DNA of 64,000 bases from Siderastrea siderea (lineage: Eukaryota; Cnidaria; Anthozoa; Scleractinia; Rhizangiidae): the NCBI GenBank assembly GCA_964030785.1, contig OZ034966.1, positions 6,424,652 to 6,488,651 on the forward strand, written 5' to 3'. Both the position numbers and the translations under genes were made by a program. Shown in pieces: positions 16,276 to 25,855 of the stretch. Each line of letters opens with the position of its first letter. Position 1 is the stretch's first letter. The notes under the pieces were generated by a model. The model was not told the origin of the DNA and made no database searches. It saw only the letters and a list, made by a program, of their open reading frames with translations.

Positions 16276-17222
16276 GTAATTATGATGATTGGGCTCAACA
16301 TTTAGCCGATGAATTACATAAACCAATCAGACGGAAATTTAAAACTAGAAGAGTTATTACAAACCACATTGACGAGACATGGTGTTCAGATATTGTTGAG
16401 ATGCAAAAATTCAGTCGATGGAACGCTGGCTACAGATATCTTCTTATGGTTTTAGATGTATTCTCTAAATACGGTTGGATCGTCCCATTAAAAGATAAAA
16501 AGGGTGAAACCGTTATGAATGCTTTTAAAACAATCCTTAAAGAAGGCAGAAAACCACAATATCTTTGGACAGACAAAGGCAAGGAGTATTACAACAAACA
16601 TGTTAAGGAACTACTTGATAAGAATAAAATAACCTTGTACTCAACTGAGAATGAGGAAAAGTCATCAGTTTGTGAAAGATGGAACCGTACAATCAAAACA
16701 AAGATGTGGAAGCAGTTTACTGTTCAAGGTAATACACAGTATCTTGAAACGTTACCCAAATTAGTGAAACAGTATAACAACACCATACATTCAAGCACAA
16801 AGATGACACCTACAGAAGCAAGCAAAAAGAAAAATGAAGGAGTTGTTTACTTTAATCTGTATGGTGATATGGAAACATCAAAACAGAAACCAAAGTTCAA
16901 AGTCGGTGATAAAGTAAGGATAAGCAAATACAAGAGAAAAGTCTTTGATAAAGGCTATACTGAAAATTTTAGTGAAGAAATGTTTACCATTGATAAAATC
17001 CAATATACGAATCCAATAACTTACAAACTAAAGGATCTCAGAGGTGAAGACATTCAAGGGAGTTTTTATGAACCTGAATTATTATTAGCAAAGCAACAGG
17101 TATTCCGTATCGACAAAGTTATTAGGAGAGATTACAAGAAGAAACAAGCTTTAGTGAAATGGAAAGGATATAGTGATGAATTCAACAGTTGGATACCGTT
17201 TAAGAACTTGAAGGATATATAA
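16260..17222 (+). CDS. retroviral-type integrase with C-terminal chromodomain
   Basis: About 320 codons after the shift. The in-frame ATG at 16182 lies inside the PLA2 gene and would add 26 non-conserved residues. The N-terminal region has LHKPIRRKFKTRRV, as usual in Polinton integrases. The catalytic triad is Asp in WCSDIVEM, Asp in LWTDKGKEYY and Glu in SVCERWNR, about 34 residues after the second Asp. The C-terminal SH3-like region (KVGDKVRISKY) is followed by a chromodomain (RRDYKKKQALVKWKGYSDEF). It inserts the element and makes the 6-bp duplication; the chromodomain may direct it to marked chromatin. Starting inside the PLA2 gene suggests a fused precursor, like gag-pol. Confidence 0.9.
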   Translation, partial: RKAALSNYDDWAQHLADELHKPIRRKFKTRRVITNHIDETWCSDIVEMQKFSRWNAGYRYLLMVLDVFSKYGWIVPLKDKKGETVMNAFKTILKEGRKPQYLWTDKGKEYYNKHVKELLDKNKITLYSTENEEKSSVCERWNRTIKTKMWKQFTVQGNTQYLETLPKLVKQYNNTIHSSTKMTPTEASKKKNEGVVYFNLYGDMETSKQKPKFKVGDKVRISKYKRKVFDKGYTENFSEEMFTIDKIQYTNPITYKLKDLRGEDIQGSFYEPELLLAKQQVFRIDKVIRRDYKKKQALVKWKGYSDEFNSWIPFKNLKDI

Positions 17223-17231
17223 AAATAAAAA

Positions 17232-17259
17232 ATTTTATGTAAACATATATATATAGATG
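17232..17259 (+). promoter_or_regulatory. upstream motif TTTATGTAAACATATATATA
   Basis: It matches the TTTATGTAAACA sequence before the 331-aa gene (10143-10154) and ends at the ATG of the C2H2 gene. It is probably a promoter of the same class as the ATPase divergent region. Confidence 0.4.
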
Positions 17260-17529
17260 GATACTGAAAATCAGCAGTGGTTATGCGATATTTGCAATAG
17301 GAAATATAGTTCGAAGAGAAAGGATAAACATCTTCTAACTAAATTTCATCAAAAGAATAAAGAACGTATTGAGCATGAGGAGGAACTTGAAGAATATATG
17401 ATACGTCGAGATGTACTATTGATGGAAAATATTGGAGATATGGATTTGGAGGGGTTCGTAAAAAAACGTAAACTTGTTGATAAACAACTTAAAAAAGAAT
17501 TTGGTCGAAATTACAAAGTTCCTGAATGA
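17257..17529 (+). CDS. small C2H2 zinc-finger protein
   Basis: 90 aa. The N-terminal finger is WLCDICNRKYSSKRKDKHLL followed by a second His a few residues on: C-x2-C, then two His. A Glu-rich helix and a basic C-terminus follow. It lies between the integrase and a second related finger protein. No specific family is known; it probably binds nucleic acid or a host protein. Confidence 0.55.
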   Translation: MDTENQQWLCDICNRKYSSKRKDKHLLTKFHQKNKERIEHEEELEEYMIRRDVLLMENIGDMDLEGFVKKRKLVDKQLKKEFGRNYKVPE

Positions 17530-17580
17530 ATTTAAACGCACAAGCCAAAGTAATTTAAAAATAAACATATAGTATTATAT

Positions 17581-17841
17581 ATGGAAAATCAGAATGTTAA
17601 GAGAGGTCGAGGTAGACCACCAAAATATTCAACTGAAGAAGAGAGGAAGGATGCTTTAAGACGACAAAAATCGAAGTACATGCTAGACAAAGAATGGTAT
17701 TGTGATATTTGTAAAACAGGTCGTAACTATACACTGGCTGGCAAGCATTGTCATTTGAAGACGATAAAGCACCAAAAAAATAGCATTGCATCAATATCAT
17801 GGAGAAAAATAATTGACATAATGCAAGGACATAATGCATAA
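17581..17841 (+). CDS. AT-hook plus C2H2-type finger protein
   Basis: 86 aa. The first 15 residues include RGRGRPPKY, a textbook AT-hook for the minor groove of AT-rich DNA. A basic helix and a finger WYCDICKTGRNYTLAGKHCH follow, related to that of the previous gene. It may bind the AT-rich element DNA, perhaps the promoters or ends. The two finger genes are probably ancient duplicates. Confidence 0.55.
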   Translation: MENQNVKRGRGRPPKYSTEEERKDALRRQKSKYMLDKEWYCDICKTGRNYTLAGKHCHLKTIKHQKNSIASISWRKIIDIMQGHNA

Positions 17842-17852
17842 TAATGTTTCAT

Positions 17853-17955
17853 AATTACAGTTCAAAGGATCCAATCGCGGATCATTTGAATTCTTGACTG
17901 TGTTTGAACGCAGATTAAAACTACTTAAAAAAATATCTTTACTATAGTATATATA
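17853..17955 (+). promoter_or_regulatory. 103-bp control region, copy 1
   Basis: Nearly the same as 18225-18328. It contains a hairpin around GATCC..GGATC, then TTGACTGTGTTTGAACGCAG and the AT-rich end ATCTTTACTATAGTATATATA just before ATG 17956. It is a likely promoter for the 87-aa gene. Confidence 0.6.
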
Positions 17956-18219
17956 ATGGAATTAAATAAGACAATGTTGAAAATCAATAGATTAGAACAA
18001 AAAATAGCATCAATTAGTGATGAAATAGATAAGAGGTATAACCTAATTATTTGTAAATTTTATAAATACTGTTATTCACCAGTGACTCACCTACTAATTA
18101 CTGGTGAGTTTCCTAACTATGTAGAGACTATGATATGTGATAAATGTTCAGATTATATAGACAACTTAAACTGCTACCAACTTGATATTATGGGATTTGT
18201 TGACCTATATAAGTTATAA
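17956..18219 (+). CDS. small unknown protein with CxxC-like cysteines
   Basis: 87 aa. An N-terminal coiled-coil-like helix (LNKTMLKINRLEQKIASISD) is followed by a Tyr/Cys-rich C-terminus (YKYC, MICDKC). The C-terminal CDKC may be half of a zinc site. It is flanked by two copies of the 103-bp control region, which suggests that it was inserted with, or duplicated together with, the promoter of the polymerase gene. No family is recognised. Confidence 0.5.
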   Translation: MELNKTMLKINRLEQKIASISDEIDKRYNLIICKFYKYCYSPVTHLLITGEFPNYVETMICDKCSDYIDNLNCYQLDIMGFVDLYKL

Positions 18220-18224
18220 ATTAC

Positions 18225-18328
18225 AATTACAGTTCGAAGGATCCATCAATTGGATCATTTGAATTCTTGACTGTGTTTGAACGCAGATTAAAACTACTTA
18301 AAAAAATATCTTTACTATAGTATATATA
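18225..18328 (+). promoter_or_regulatory. 104-bp control region, copy 2 (polymerase promoter)
   Basis: A direct repeat of 17853-17955. The hairpin loop differs (stem GATCCA/TGGATC here, GATCC/GGATC in copy 1) while the stem is kept. The rest, from ATTTGAATTCTTGACTG to the ATG, is almost identical. Confidence 0.6.
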
Positions 18329-21300
18329 ATGAAATCAGAAAAATCTAATTATATAAATATGGATAAAGCTAGTTTGAAAAAACTAAGCAAATCGAAACTT
18401 ATCAAATTACTTCTGAAGCAGGAGAAGAAGCCAGTTCCAGCACCAAGGAGGCCAATACCAACACCTCGCAAGAGTGTCAAACAGATGGCTAAAGAATATG
18501 AAGAAAACATCATTCTTCCACCTCCAGAATTCAGGAATAATTACAAACCCATTCCCGCACCAAGAACTAAACAAAATGCTGTTAAAAAACCTGTTCCGGC
18601 ACCAAGAACCATAATACAACAAATAGACAAAGCTTTAAAAGGTTATACAAAGTCATTTGAAATTAGCATTAAAAACAATAAAGACCCTTTAATTCAAATG
18701 CAAAACACCAGAAAGGCTATAGAACAACGTTTAATGACTTTGTTAAATGAAATGAAAGGCTTGAAATATGTTGAAACATTGAAAGTCACATTCAATAAAA
18801 TGTCTGATGGTGAAATAGTGATTAAAAATGGATATTTCAACAGTAAAGTCCAAACAATTATTAACCATACAGAAATCAATGAAGCATTACAAATGTCTAA
18901 ACAAAATATCTTAAACCAGATCTCCCAGTGGATATCAGAAGGATCTGGTTGGACAATCAAATCAGTTGATAGCAATTACCTCAACATTATTAAATATAAG
19001 CCCATGAAAGGATCCTCATATATCCAACTACCTTCTGAACTACGAAATAGTGCTAAAGGCTTAATAAACATGAAAAATGAGGATAACGAATGTTTCCGTT
19101 GGTGTCACATAAGACATTTGAATCCACAAGAGAAATATCCTCAAAGAATTAAAAAAGTCGATAAACCATACGTTGGAAAGTTAGATTACTCAGGTGTTGA
19201 ATTTCCAGTCAATGTCAAACATTACAACAAAATTGAAAAGCAAAACAGTATCAATATAAGCGTATTCGGATATGAAGACAAACAACCGTACCCAATCTAT
19301 GTTTCCAAAGAAAAGTATAAAGATCATATGGAACTACTTCTGATAACGGAAAATGAAAACAAGCATTATGTTCTGATAAAGGATTTCAACAAATTCATGT
19401 ATAACCAAACAAAACACGAACATAGAAAACACTTTTGTATGTGCTGTCTGCAATGTTTCAGTTCTGAAAGAGTATTAAGCAATCACAAAGATATTTGCAT
19501 ACAAGTGAACGGTACTCAAGCAATTAAAATGCCGCAAAAAGACAATAACATACTGAAATTCAACAACTTTCATAAACAGCAACCTGTTCCATTTGTCATT
19601 TATGCCGATTTTGAGGCTATAACAGAGAAGATTCATGGATGCCGACAGAATAATGAGTCATCATACACAGAAGCATACCAAAAACATACAGACTGTGGAT
19701 ATGGGTACAAGGTTGTCTGCTGTTATGACGACAAATATACAAAACCAATACAACTATACAGAGGTGAAAAGGCTGTTTATAAATTCATGGAAAATATTTT
19801 AGAAGAAGTGAAATACTGCAAAAGAGTAATGAAAAAATATTTCAATAAACCATTGAGAATGACAGAAGAGAATGAACAGGAATTCAAAAAAGCAACAACA
19901 TGCCACATCTGTGATAAAAAATATACTGAAAAAGACATTCAAGTGAGAGATCATTGCCATATTACAGGTAAATTCAGAGGCTCAGCTCACCAAGAATGTA
20001 ATCTGAAACTTAGAATAAACCCAAAAGAAATAAAAATTCCAGTCATATTCCATAATTTGAGAGGTTACGACAGTCATTTCATTATGCAAGAGATTGGAGC
20101 TATTGTTAAGAAACATGCATACAAAAATAATAAAGGAGAGGAGAAACAAATGAATATCAATGCTATTCCAAATAACATGGAGAAGTATATGGCTTTTATG
20201 CTTGGCAACCATCTAACATTTATCGACAGTTTCCAGTTTATGAGTTCAAGTTTGGATAAATTAGTAAGCAACTTACCAGCAGAAGCTTTAAAGTATACAA
20301 ACAAAAGATTCCAAAAAGAAAAATTAAATCTTATGACACGAAAAGGTATTTATCCGTATGATTACATGGACAGTTTTGAGAAATTCAATAAAACAGAATT
20401 ACCGACTAAGGAAGAATTTTACAGCATATTAAATAATGAGCATATTTCAGATGAAGATTATTGTCATGCTAAGAAAGTGTGGAATACATTTCAATTACAA
20501 ACAATGGGTGAATACCATAATTTATATCTCCAGTCTGATATCCTTTTATTAGCTGATGTATTCGAAAACTTCCGTAAGACCTGTCTTCAGTATTACAAAT
20601 TAGACCCATGCCACTATTTCACTAGCCCTGGTTTGAGTTTTGACGCCATGTTGAAGATGACTGATATTAAATTGGAACTGATGACTGACATTGATATGTT
20701 TCAATTCATTGAAAAAGGTATGCGTGGTGGTATATCTTATATAGCCAATCGATATGGAAAAGCAAACAATAAGTACATGAGAGAATACGACGAGAAGGCG
20801 TCCTCAAAGTATATCATGTATCTTGATGCTAACAACCTTTACGGTTGGGCTATGAGCCAATATCTCCCTACTGGCGGTTTCAAATGGTTGACGGAAAAGC
20901 AGATTAATAAAATCAATTTAGCTCAGTATAATGAAGACAGTAATAAAGGATTGTTAATAGAAGTCGATTTAGAATACCCGAAAGAGTTGCATGACCTTCA
21001 TAATGACTACCCATTAGCCGCCGAGAGAGTTTGTGTTAATAAACATATGCTGTCTGAGTATTGTAAAACAATAGCTACAAAATACAATATATCGACAGGA
21101 CTAGTAAGCAAACTGATCCCTACATTAAGCAATAAAGAAAAATATGTTCTGCATTACAGAAACCTGCAACTGTACCTTGATCTTGGATTGAAAATAAACA
21201 AAGTCCATCGAGTTTTAGAATTCAATCAGTCACCTTGGCTCAAACAATACATTCAATTCAATACACTGAAACGTACTCAAGCGAAAAATTCATTCGAAAA

Positions 21301-22099
21301 AGATTTCTTCAAACTTATGAATAACTCAGTATTTGGTAAAACAATGGAAAACATAAGAAAGCGTGTTGATGTCAGACTTGTGACTGATGAAAAGAAACTA
21401 TTAAAGATGGCTTCTAAACCTACTTATGTAAGCAGTAAGATATTCAACGAAAATTTGGTAGCAGTACATAAAATAAAGGAAACGCTCACTTTAAACAGGC
21501 CGGCATATGTTGGAATGTGTATCCTTGATCTGAGCAAAACATTGATGTATGATTTCCATTATAACTACATAAAAGAAAAGTATGGCAACAAAGCCAAATT
21601 ATTATTCACAGACACAGACAGTCTGACATATGAGATTGAAGTCGAAGATGTGTACCAAGACTTTTGGAATGACAAAGATCGATTTGACAACAGCGACTAT
21701 CCAGAAAGCTCTCCGTATTTCGATAAGACAAATAAAAAGGTAATTGGTAAATTCAAAGATGAAGCAGCTGGAATTCCAATAACAGAATTCGTCGGTTTGC
21801 GATCAAAAATGTATAGCTACATAAAAGACAACAAGAAAGAAGGAAAAACAGCCAAAGGAATCAAGAAGAACATAATAAAGAACAATATCAAACATGAAGA
21901 TTATAAAAATATTTTATTAGAAAACAGACAAATGCATCATACCATGAAGACAATCAGAAGTAGCAACCATCAACTCGGAAGTTATGAGCTCAATAAAGTG
22001 TCACTCAGCTGTTTCGATGATAAACGATATATAGCCAACAATGGAGTCAATAGTTTCGCTTACGGACATTATGCAATTCAAAAATGTATCGACTTCTGA
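18329..22099 (+). CDS. protein-primed family B DNA polymerase
   Basis: 1256 aa. The N-terminus has four Pro-rich PxPAPR/PxPTPR motifs (residues ~35-95), SH3-ligand-like. A C2H2-like finger lies near 370 (HFCMCCLQCF). Exonuclease motifs: ExoI YADFEA (~423), ExoII HNLRGYDSHF (~575), ExoIII YLQSDILLLADV (~732). Between ExoI and ExoII is a Cys/His module (CHICDKKY...DHCHITGKFRG, ~524-548) like an endonuclease VII/HNH finger. Polymerase motifs: A LDANNLYGWAM (~830), B MNNSVFGKTMEN (~997), C FTDTDSL (~1094), then RSKMYSY (~1157). All catalytic acids are present and the frame is intact, so it could be active. It replicates the element, using a terminal protein as primer. Confidence 0.95.
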   Translation: MKSEKSNYINMDKASLKKLSKSKLIKLLLKQEKKPVPAPRRPIPTPRKSVKQMAKEYEENIILPPPEFRNNYKPIPAPRTKQNAVKKPVPAPRTIIQQIDKALKGYTKSFEISIKNNKDPLIQMQNTRKAIEQRLMTLLNEMKGLKYVETLKVTFNKMSDGEIVIKNGYFNSKVQTIINHTEINEALQMSKQNILNQISQWISEGSGWTIKSVDSNYLNIIKYKPMKGSSYIQLPSELRNSAKGLINMKNEDNECFRWCHIRHLNPQEKYPQRIKKVDKPYVGKLDYSGVEFPVNVKHYNKIEKQNSINISVFGYEDKQPYPIYVSKEKYKDHMELLLITENENKHYVLIKDFNKFMYNQTKHEHRKHFCMCCLQCFSSERVLSNHKDICIQVNGTQAIKMPQKDNNILKFNNFHKQQPVPFVIYADFEAITEKIHGCRQNNESSYTEAYQKHTDCGYGYKVVCCYDDKYTKPIQLYRGEKAVYKFMENILEEVKYCKRVMKKYFNKPLRMTEENEQEFKKATTCHICDKKYTEKDIQVRDHCHITGKFRGSAHQECNLKLRINPKEIKIPVIFHNLRGYDSHFIMQEIGAIVKKHAYKNNKGEEKQMNINAIPNNMEKYMAFMLGNHLTFIDSFQFMSSSLDKLVSNLPAEALKYTNKRFQKEKLNLMTRKGIYPYDYMDSFEKFNKTELPTKEEFYSILNNEHISDEDYCHAKKVWNTFQLQTMGEYHNLYLQSDILLLADVFENFRKTCLQYYKLDPCHYFTSPGLSFDAMLKMTDIKLELMTDIDMFQFIEKGMRGGISYIANRYGKANNKYMREYDEKASSKYIMYLDANNLYGWAMSQYLPTGGFKWLTEKQINKINLAQYNEDSNKGLLIEVDLEYPKELHDLHNDYPLAAERVCVNKHMLSEYCKTIATKYNISTGLVSKLIPTLSNKEKYVLHYRNLQLYLDLGLKINKVHRVLEFNQSPWLKQYIQFNTLKRTQAKNSFEKDFFKLMNNSVFGKTMENIRKRVDVRLVTDEKKLLKMASKPTYVSSKIFNENLVAVHKIKETLTLNRPAYVGMCILDLSKTLMYDFHYNYIKEKYGNKAKLLFTDTDSLTYEIEVEDVYQDFWNDKDRFDNSDYPESSPYFDKTNKKVIGKFKDEAAGIPITEFVGLRSKMYSYIKDNKKEGKTAKGIKKNIIKNNIKHEDYKNILLENRQMHHTMKTIRSSNHQLGSYELNKVSLSCFDDKRYIANNGVNSFAYGHYAIQKCIDF

Positions 22100-22405
22100 T
22101 ATTTTTATCGGAAAATTTATCAAAATCTGTATTTTATCGGAAAATTTATCAACTGATAAATTTATGGGTACGCTTTTAATTGGTTGAAAAAAATCATACG
22201 ACTATCATAACCTTGGAAAATAGCTGAGTCATTTCCTCTTTTCACCAGACATGCCCAGACTTGTTTCTGAGAAAAACTTCCTGCTTTTCCGAGAAAGACT
22301 TCCTGCAGTTATTGGTCACGTGATGGAGAAAGCGTTCGATACTGCATGAAATAAAAACATATAGTATCCATGTAATAAAATACATATAGTTATCCATAAA
22401 ATGGA
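22100..22405. other. non-coding spacer between polymerase and right TIR
   Basis: It contains a direct repeat of ATTTTATCGGAAAATTTATCA (two copies, 22100-22150), a short repeat of TTTCYGAGAAARACTTCCTGC and two CATATAGTWATCCAT motifs near the TIR. No gene is supported. Confidence 0.6.
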
Positions 22406-22700
22406 ACCAGCATCGCAAAAAGAAACTTCCCCTCTTGATCGCTTTGCGATCAATTCACTGCCTCACAAAAGCTCCGCTTTTGTTCCCCAATGCAAAACAA
22501 ATGGATCCAGCATATAGATTTCCATAAAATGATTGCCATGAAATAAAAACCAGCATCGCAAAAAGAAACATCCCCTCTTGATCGCAAAGCGATCAATTCA
22601 CTGCCTCACAAAAGCTCCGCTTTTGTTCCCCAATGCTAAAAATATGGATCTAGCATATGAAACCAGCATCGCAAAAAATGAAAGAAACCAGCCAAAAGGT
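22406..22700. repeat. 143-bp units in the right TIR (two copies)
   Basis: Landmarks begin at 22467 and 22610, 143 bp apart, in inverse orientation to the left array. The right side lacks one unit, so unit number varies between the two ends of the same element. Confidence 0.8.
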
Positions 22701-23135
22701 ATCAAATCATGACGCCACAGGCAGAAAGAAAAGATCTGAGAACATCAGCAGATAGCGGAACCCATCGCTATTATATTTCTTCGAAATATAATATCTCTTC
22801 CCACCAAGGTTCCGCTGCAAATAACGACCCCCCCCCCCCCCATCCCCGTGCGTCGTCTTTGAACGTCTTGCTTCGCAAGCCATCCAAATACTTAGCATGC
22901 CGGGGGGTCTATTGCCGCGATGGAGCCAGATCTGGAAACATATAGTTTGCTCAAAAGATCTGGGAACATCAGCTCCTTACCGACATGTGAATTTCCTTAA
23001 AATTATTGCCATTAAATGGAAGAGTAGTTATACAGTTGGTTCGGTTATAGATCATTTTCAACGGTCATCAAGCCAAGCAAGGCTTGGCTTGATAATCGTT
23101 GAAAATGATCTAGAACCGCCAACTGTATAACTACT
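22406..23135. repeat. right terminal inverted repeat of the Polinton
   Basis: About 730 bp, the inverted copy of 4927-5792 with only two of the 143-bp units. It carries the same outer 113-bp foldback (23023-23135). Confidence 0.9.
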
Positions 23136-23141
23136 TACGTC
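23136..23141. repeat. right target-site duplication TACGTC
   Basis: A perfect match to 4921-4926 that directly abuts the terminal AGTAGTTATACAG/CTGTATAACTACT repeat. Confidence 0.9.
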
Positions 23142-25784
23142 ATAAGGAGAAAGGACCCCGGGAACGAGGTTGTCACCTGTTCAGTCGAGCATCGTGTTTG
23201 TGTTCGTTTACCAGCAATGTCACTCCAGTGATTCTAGTTAGATTTACATTTATGTGTATGAATGCAGGCAAGCAAGTGCTTATCTTAATGCAGTTCTAGT
23301 TTTGTGAAAGTCAGTTGTCCCATTTACTACGTTTAATCATATAAAAGGAATTTCGTAAATAAGCGATCTGATGTAAGCTTAAAAAATTGCAGTTCATTGC
23401 GTAGTCTTTTAAGATTTTTTCGTTAAAGTTCGTTTTTTGAGCAATTCTCATTTCGCAACTAGTTTACATTTTATCCCAAAATTAGATAGTGTGACTATTT
23501 TAGACTGGGTCGGTGTTGTTTTCTCAATCCAGTTTAGTATTCGTCACCGCACATTGGGTTGTTTTGACTGATTGCTAATTTAATTATCCAACAAACTGAA
23601 GAGTCAGTCGCTCTGTCGTCAAGTTTATAGTCTTAGTGTAAAGCTCTATGTTGTTTCAGTTGTGGAAAATTTTATCAGCTCCCTGTAATGTTATATTTTC
23701 AGCTTCCTCACTTGAAGTGAATGCCATTTCTGTCCTAAATTAGAGACTAAAATAAATTAGAATCGCCAATTCAGTGAGTGAGTTCAGTGTAGCATGGTTT
23801 TGTAGCGTGTCTGTAGATCGAAATGAAAAAGTTATTCAAGTAACTATAGGTGAAACAGTTCTCGGTCTAAAGCTATTTTGTCCAAAAAGAGACTCTTAAA
23901 GCTTCCGAAAAATAGTTTAGGGTGTGTTCTTTAAAACACCTGAGTAATACTTCGCGGGCGAAAAAGTTGTGCCATTTTCCTTCCATAATTGTGCTTGGAA
24001 GCTTCAGAAAACATTTTTCAGGTGACTTGACAGTAAACGGCCTGATGCCTCGGCGATATCGTTTATTTTAGCAAAGTTGTTTAATGAATGACAGAACTAA
24101 ACAGCCAGTGGGCATGCGAATCAGTGAAAAATGCCTGCCGGTATTTAGATTGCAAAGTCTTTCGAGTCGCTCCCCGGCTGCCGGGAGCGACACTAAGTGA
24201 GTTCATTCGTTTTTTTAACAGAGCAACTGTAGTTTCACGAGTACTCTTCTTGACCTTAATAAGCTTTCCAAAGAATGCTACAAAAAGTGCTGCGTGAATG
24301 TCTTGCTGAAGTCTTATTTTTGAAGGAAAAGAAGTCGACTTTACTGTTTCCTCAGCGGTCCGCATTGTGTTTTTGCGTTTATGTTTTCCCTTGTTGTTTT
24401 TCATCTTTAAATATGAGCAAGCAACCCGGTGAGAAAAATGGACAAGAAAAATCACTTTGCAACGAATTTAAATTAAGCAGAAATTCCAACAGCGTCAGTG
24501 AGGCACAAATCAAAATTGTCCCAGAGTGCCTAGTTTCTTAGTACGACAAGAAACTGTGTAGAAATAGAAATTTAAGCAGTTAGCGTTGTGTTTACAATTC
24601 AGCTTAATAATTTCTTTCATCGTCACGTCGATCATAAAAAAAAATTACAAGCGGTGGGTTCGATCAGTTAGGAAGGCTTTCTACTCCGAAGTATCAAGAC
24701 AAGACAAGACTGTGGCACAGTAAAATGAAAGAGAAGCATTTAATAAAAACTGTCACACATTCATGGCGAGTCAGTACGAAAATCAAGAAGCAATCTAAGC
24801 AAGAACCGAACAAACTACCAAGAAAGAAGGAAGGAAGGGCGACATTTTTTGGCTATACCACACAAAGTTGACTCTGGTTTACCTGCACTCGTTGTAGCTC
24901 TCTGTTCCAAAATCTCCAAATGTTCTGATACAAATCGGATGCTATCTAAAAGAAGTTGAATCGCTTCCCAGTTGTTTGAGTGTTGTTTTTACCATTCCGT
25001 CCACAACCCTAAACTGAGAACAGGTGAATTCTGACGTTCCTCACTACAGTAATCCTGTTTCTGAGCTGCATAGAGATAACCTGTTCAAGTTAAAATTCTG
25101 TCTTCAGTTCGACTAAACAAACACATGATGACGCCGTTGTGCGAACGGATTACAATCTTGCTCCGTTTCAACTCCCGCAGCTAATATGGTGAAATCGTAC
25201 AGCTTCAATCCACTTTGAACGATGATTATAACAATGTTTCAAGAAAAATCAAACACGTACCGCACTTTCAGAGCCAAAAATTAGTAGATTTTTCCCAAAT
25301 CTTGTGCCACTTCGTTCACTTTGGTTCGGAGCAGTTTCATTTTGATTCATTCAGCTTTGGAGAGAAACGCTGCACACTTAGCAAGCTTTTGGCGCCTTTT
25401 TCGTTCAGTCATGTGACCAATTCTTGTCCCTTTTTATCTCTTACTCGTTTTTTTCTTTCTGTCTTGATTTTATAACAGCTATAGTGGTCGACGTTTAATA
25501 AAACAATTATTCTTCTCGGACTTGCTGGATATCGAATAATTATAACCAGCTCGCCGCTATGCACCTCGTTAGTTATCTATCATTGCAAAAACCTAACACT
25601 GGACGTAACAGCTAATGACGGACGTTAAAATAGTGACTTTGACTGGAGTGAACGTCTGGCGTTATAAGTTTTTATGCAACTCGCTCCCGTTGCTTTCCTG
25701 CCCTCTGGCTCGAGTTGGAAAAACTGGACAATTAGCAAGTGACATCATGTAATCCATATCGCAATGTAGGTACCTAATGTTACG
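23142..25784. other. intergenic host DNA, no supported gene
   Basis: Several 70-125 codon frames exist on both strands (for example 24081-24455 minus) but none shows family motifs or splice context. A MITE-like ACTTGCTGGATATCGAATAAT stretch lies near 25500-25560. Confidence 0.5.
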
Positions 25785-25855
25785 CAATCTCGTACCCAGA
25801 GTCCACTGGCTTTTTGGTCAGCGGGAGGGCGCCAGTAGAGACTCTGGGATAATGG
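25785..25855. repeat. short MITE-like element, inverted copy of 36002-36072
   Basis: 71 bp, a perfect inverted match to 36002-36072. Its own ends carry CCCAGAGTCC/AGACTCTGGG. It belongs to the same CCCAGAGTC...GACTCTGGG family as 30794-30858. Confidence 0.75.

Larger units (their letters stand above)
4927..23135. mobile_element. Polinton/Maverick (adintovirus-like) integrated element, 18.2 kb
   Basis: The element has inverted termini beginning AGTAGTTATACAGTTGG, matching the 5'-AG...CT-3' ends known for Polintons, and is flanked by a perfect TACGTC duplication. It encodes the full signature set: protein-primed PolB, retroviral-type integrase with chromodomain, FtsK/HerA-type packaging ATPase, adenain-like protease, major capsid and minor capsid proteins. 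Most frames are long and open, including the 1256-codon polymerase, and the duplication is undiverged. The insertion therefore appears young. Relation to adintoviruses is inferred from gene content. Confidence 0.95.

Noticed and set aside
17849..18328. CRISPR-like repeats
   Set aside because: Only two direct copies separated by a gene; they are duplicated promoters.
22709..23130. Frames in both TIRs (also 4932-5267)
   Set aside because: They fall in the terminal repeats, cross the hairpins and have no conserved protein features.
24081..24455. 124-codon minus-strand frame
   Set aside because: No motif, no splice or promoter context, and equal-length frames on the other strand.
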